Part shown: positions 6,018 to 6,038 of the stretch, in pieces
Numbering within the stretch: position 1 is the first letter of the stretch
How the letters are laid out: each line of letters opens with the position of its first letter
Assembly: GCA_034659435.1 (NCBI GenBank)
Contig: JAYEHJ010000002.1
Coordinates: 1 to 6,038 of the forward strand
Direction: 5' to 3'
Source of the DNA: JAGLYP01 sp034659435
Lineage (GTDB): Bacteria > Patescibacteriota > Patescibacteriia > Patescibacteriales > UBA12075
DNA: 6,038 nucleotides
Notes under the pieces: generated by a model
Seen by the model: the letters and a program-made list of their open reading frames with translations, nothing else
Databases searched by the model: none
Told to the model about the DNA's origin: nothing
Position numbers and translations under genes: made by a program

Positions 6018-6038
6018 TATTTTTTCGCTGGATTTTTG

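Noticed and set aside
5991..6025. ACAGT-G-ACTGT hairpin with a downstream T-run as the lipoprotein terminator
   Set aside because: The stem is only 5 pairs and the T-run begins about 12 bases after it, so it is too weak to call; the window ends before anything better can be seen.
1..6038. CRISPR array, tRNA, rRNA or a multi-gene defence system
   Set aside because: No regularly spaced repeats with unique spacers, no tRNA-like cloverleaf and no defence-type domains were seen on either strand.

Overview
This is a 6,038-base piece of an AT-rich bacterial genome with a 100-N scaffold gap at 4432-4531. It holds four protein genes. tsaD is on the minus strand; a thioredoxin/DsbD-like membrane protein, comM and a substrate-binding lipoprotein are on the plus strand. 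Low GC, A/T-only leaders without Shine-Dalgarno sequences, a thiol-redox fusion protein, ComM and abundant short heptamer repeats together suggest a small-genome lineage such as the Candidate Phyla Radiation (Patescibacteria). That assignment is inference; no marker gene here fixes the taxonomy. All four genes read through with the standard code and end in TAA or TAG.

Left to right: bases 1-195 are about 18% GC and hold no recognisable gene. tsaD (196-1278, minus) is complete but carries two in-frame insertions made of short tandem repeats. Immediately upstream, on the same strand and in the same reading frame, lies the broken C-terminal end of an IS30-family transposase (1300-1416). It makes tsaD look 54 codons longer than it is. 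The remnant abuts a short dispersed repeat and a nest of inverted repeats (1398-1500). A plausible sigma70-type promoter then leads into the exported redox protein (1533-2786). A second copy of the dispersed repeat and a bulged hairpin (2789-2850) separate that gene from comM (2888-4408). The comM stop codon runs into another heptamer array that continues to the gap, so the repeat probably broke the assembly. The last gene (4560-6017) is a family-1 extracellular solute-binding lipoprotein with no transporter partner in view.

The genes do not form one obvious pathway. TsaD serves tRNA modification, the membrane protein moves thiol electrons or forms disulfides outside the membrane, ComM is a helicase for recombining imported DNA, and the lipoprotein captures a solute. 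The unifying feature is the repeat load: the same heptamer family occurs inside tsaD and at the comM/gap junction, and one dispersed element occurs in both intergenic regions. I see no convincing undescribed multi-gene system. The best leads are the repeat-expanded TsaD, the transposase remnant that distorts the tsaD start, and the Cys/His-rich linker of the redox protein.
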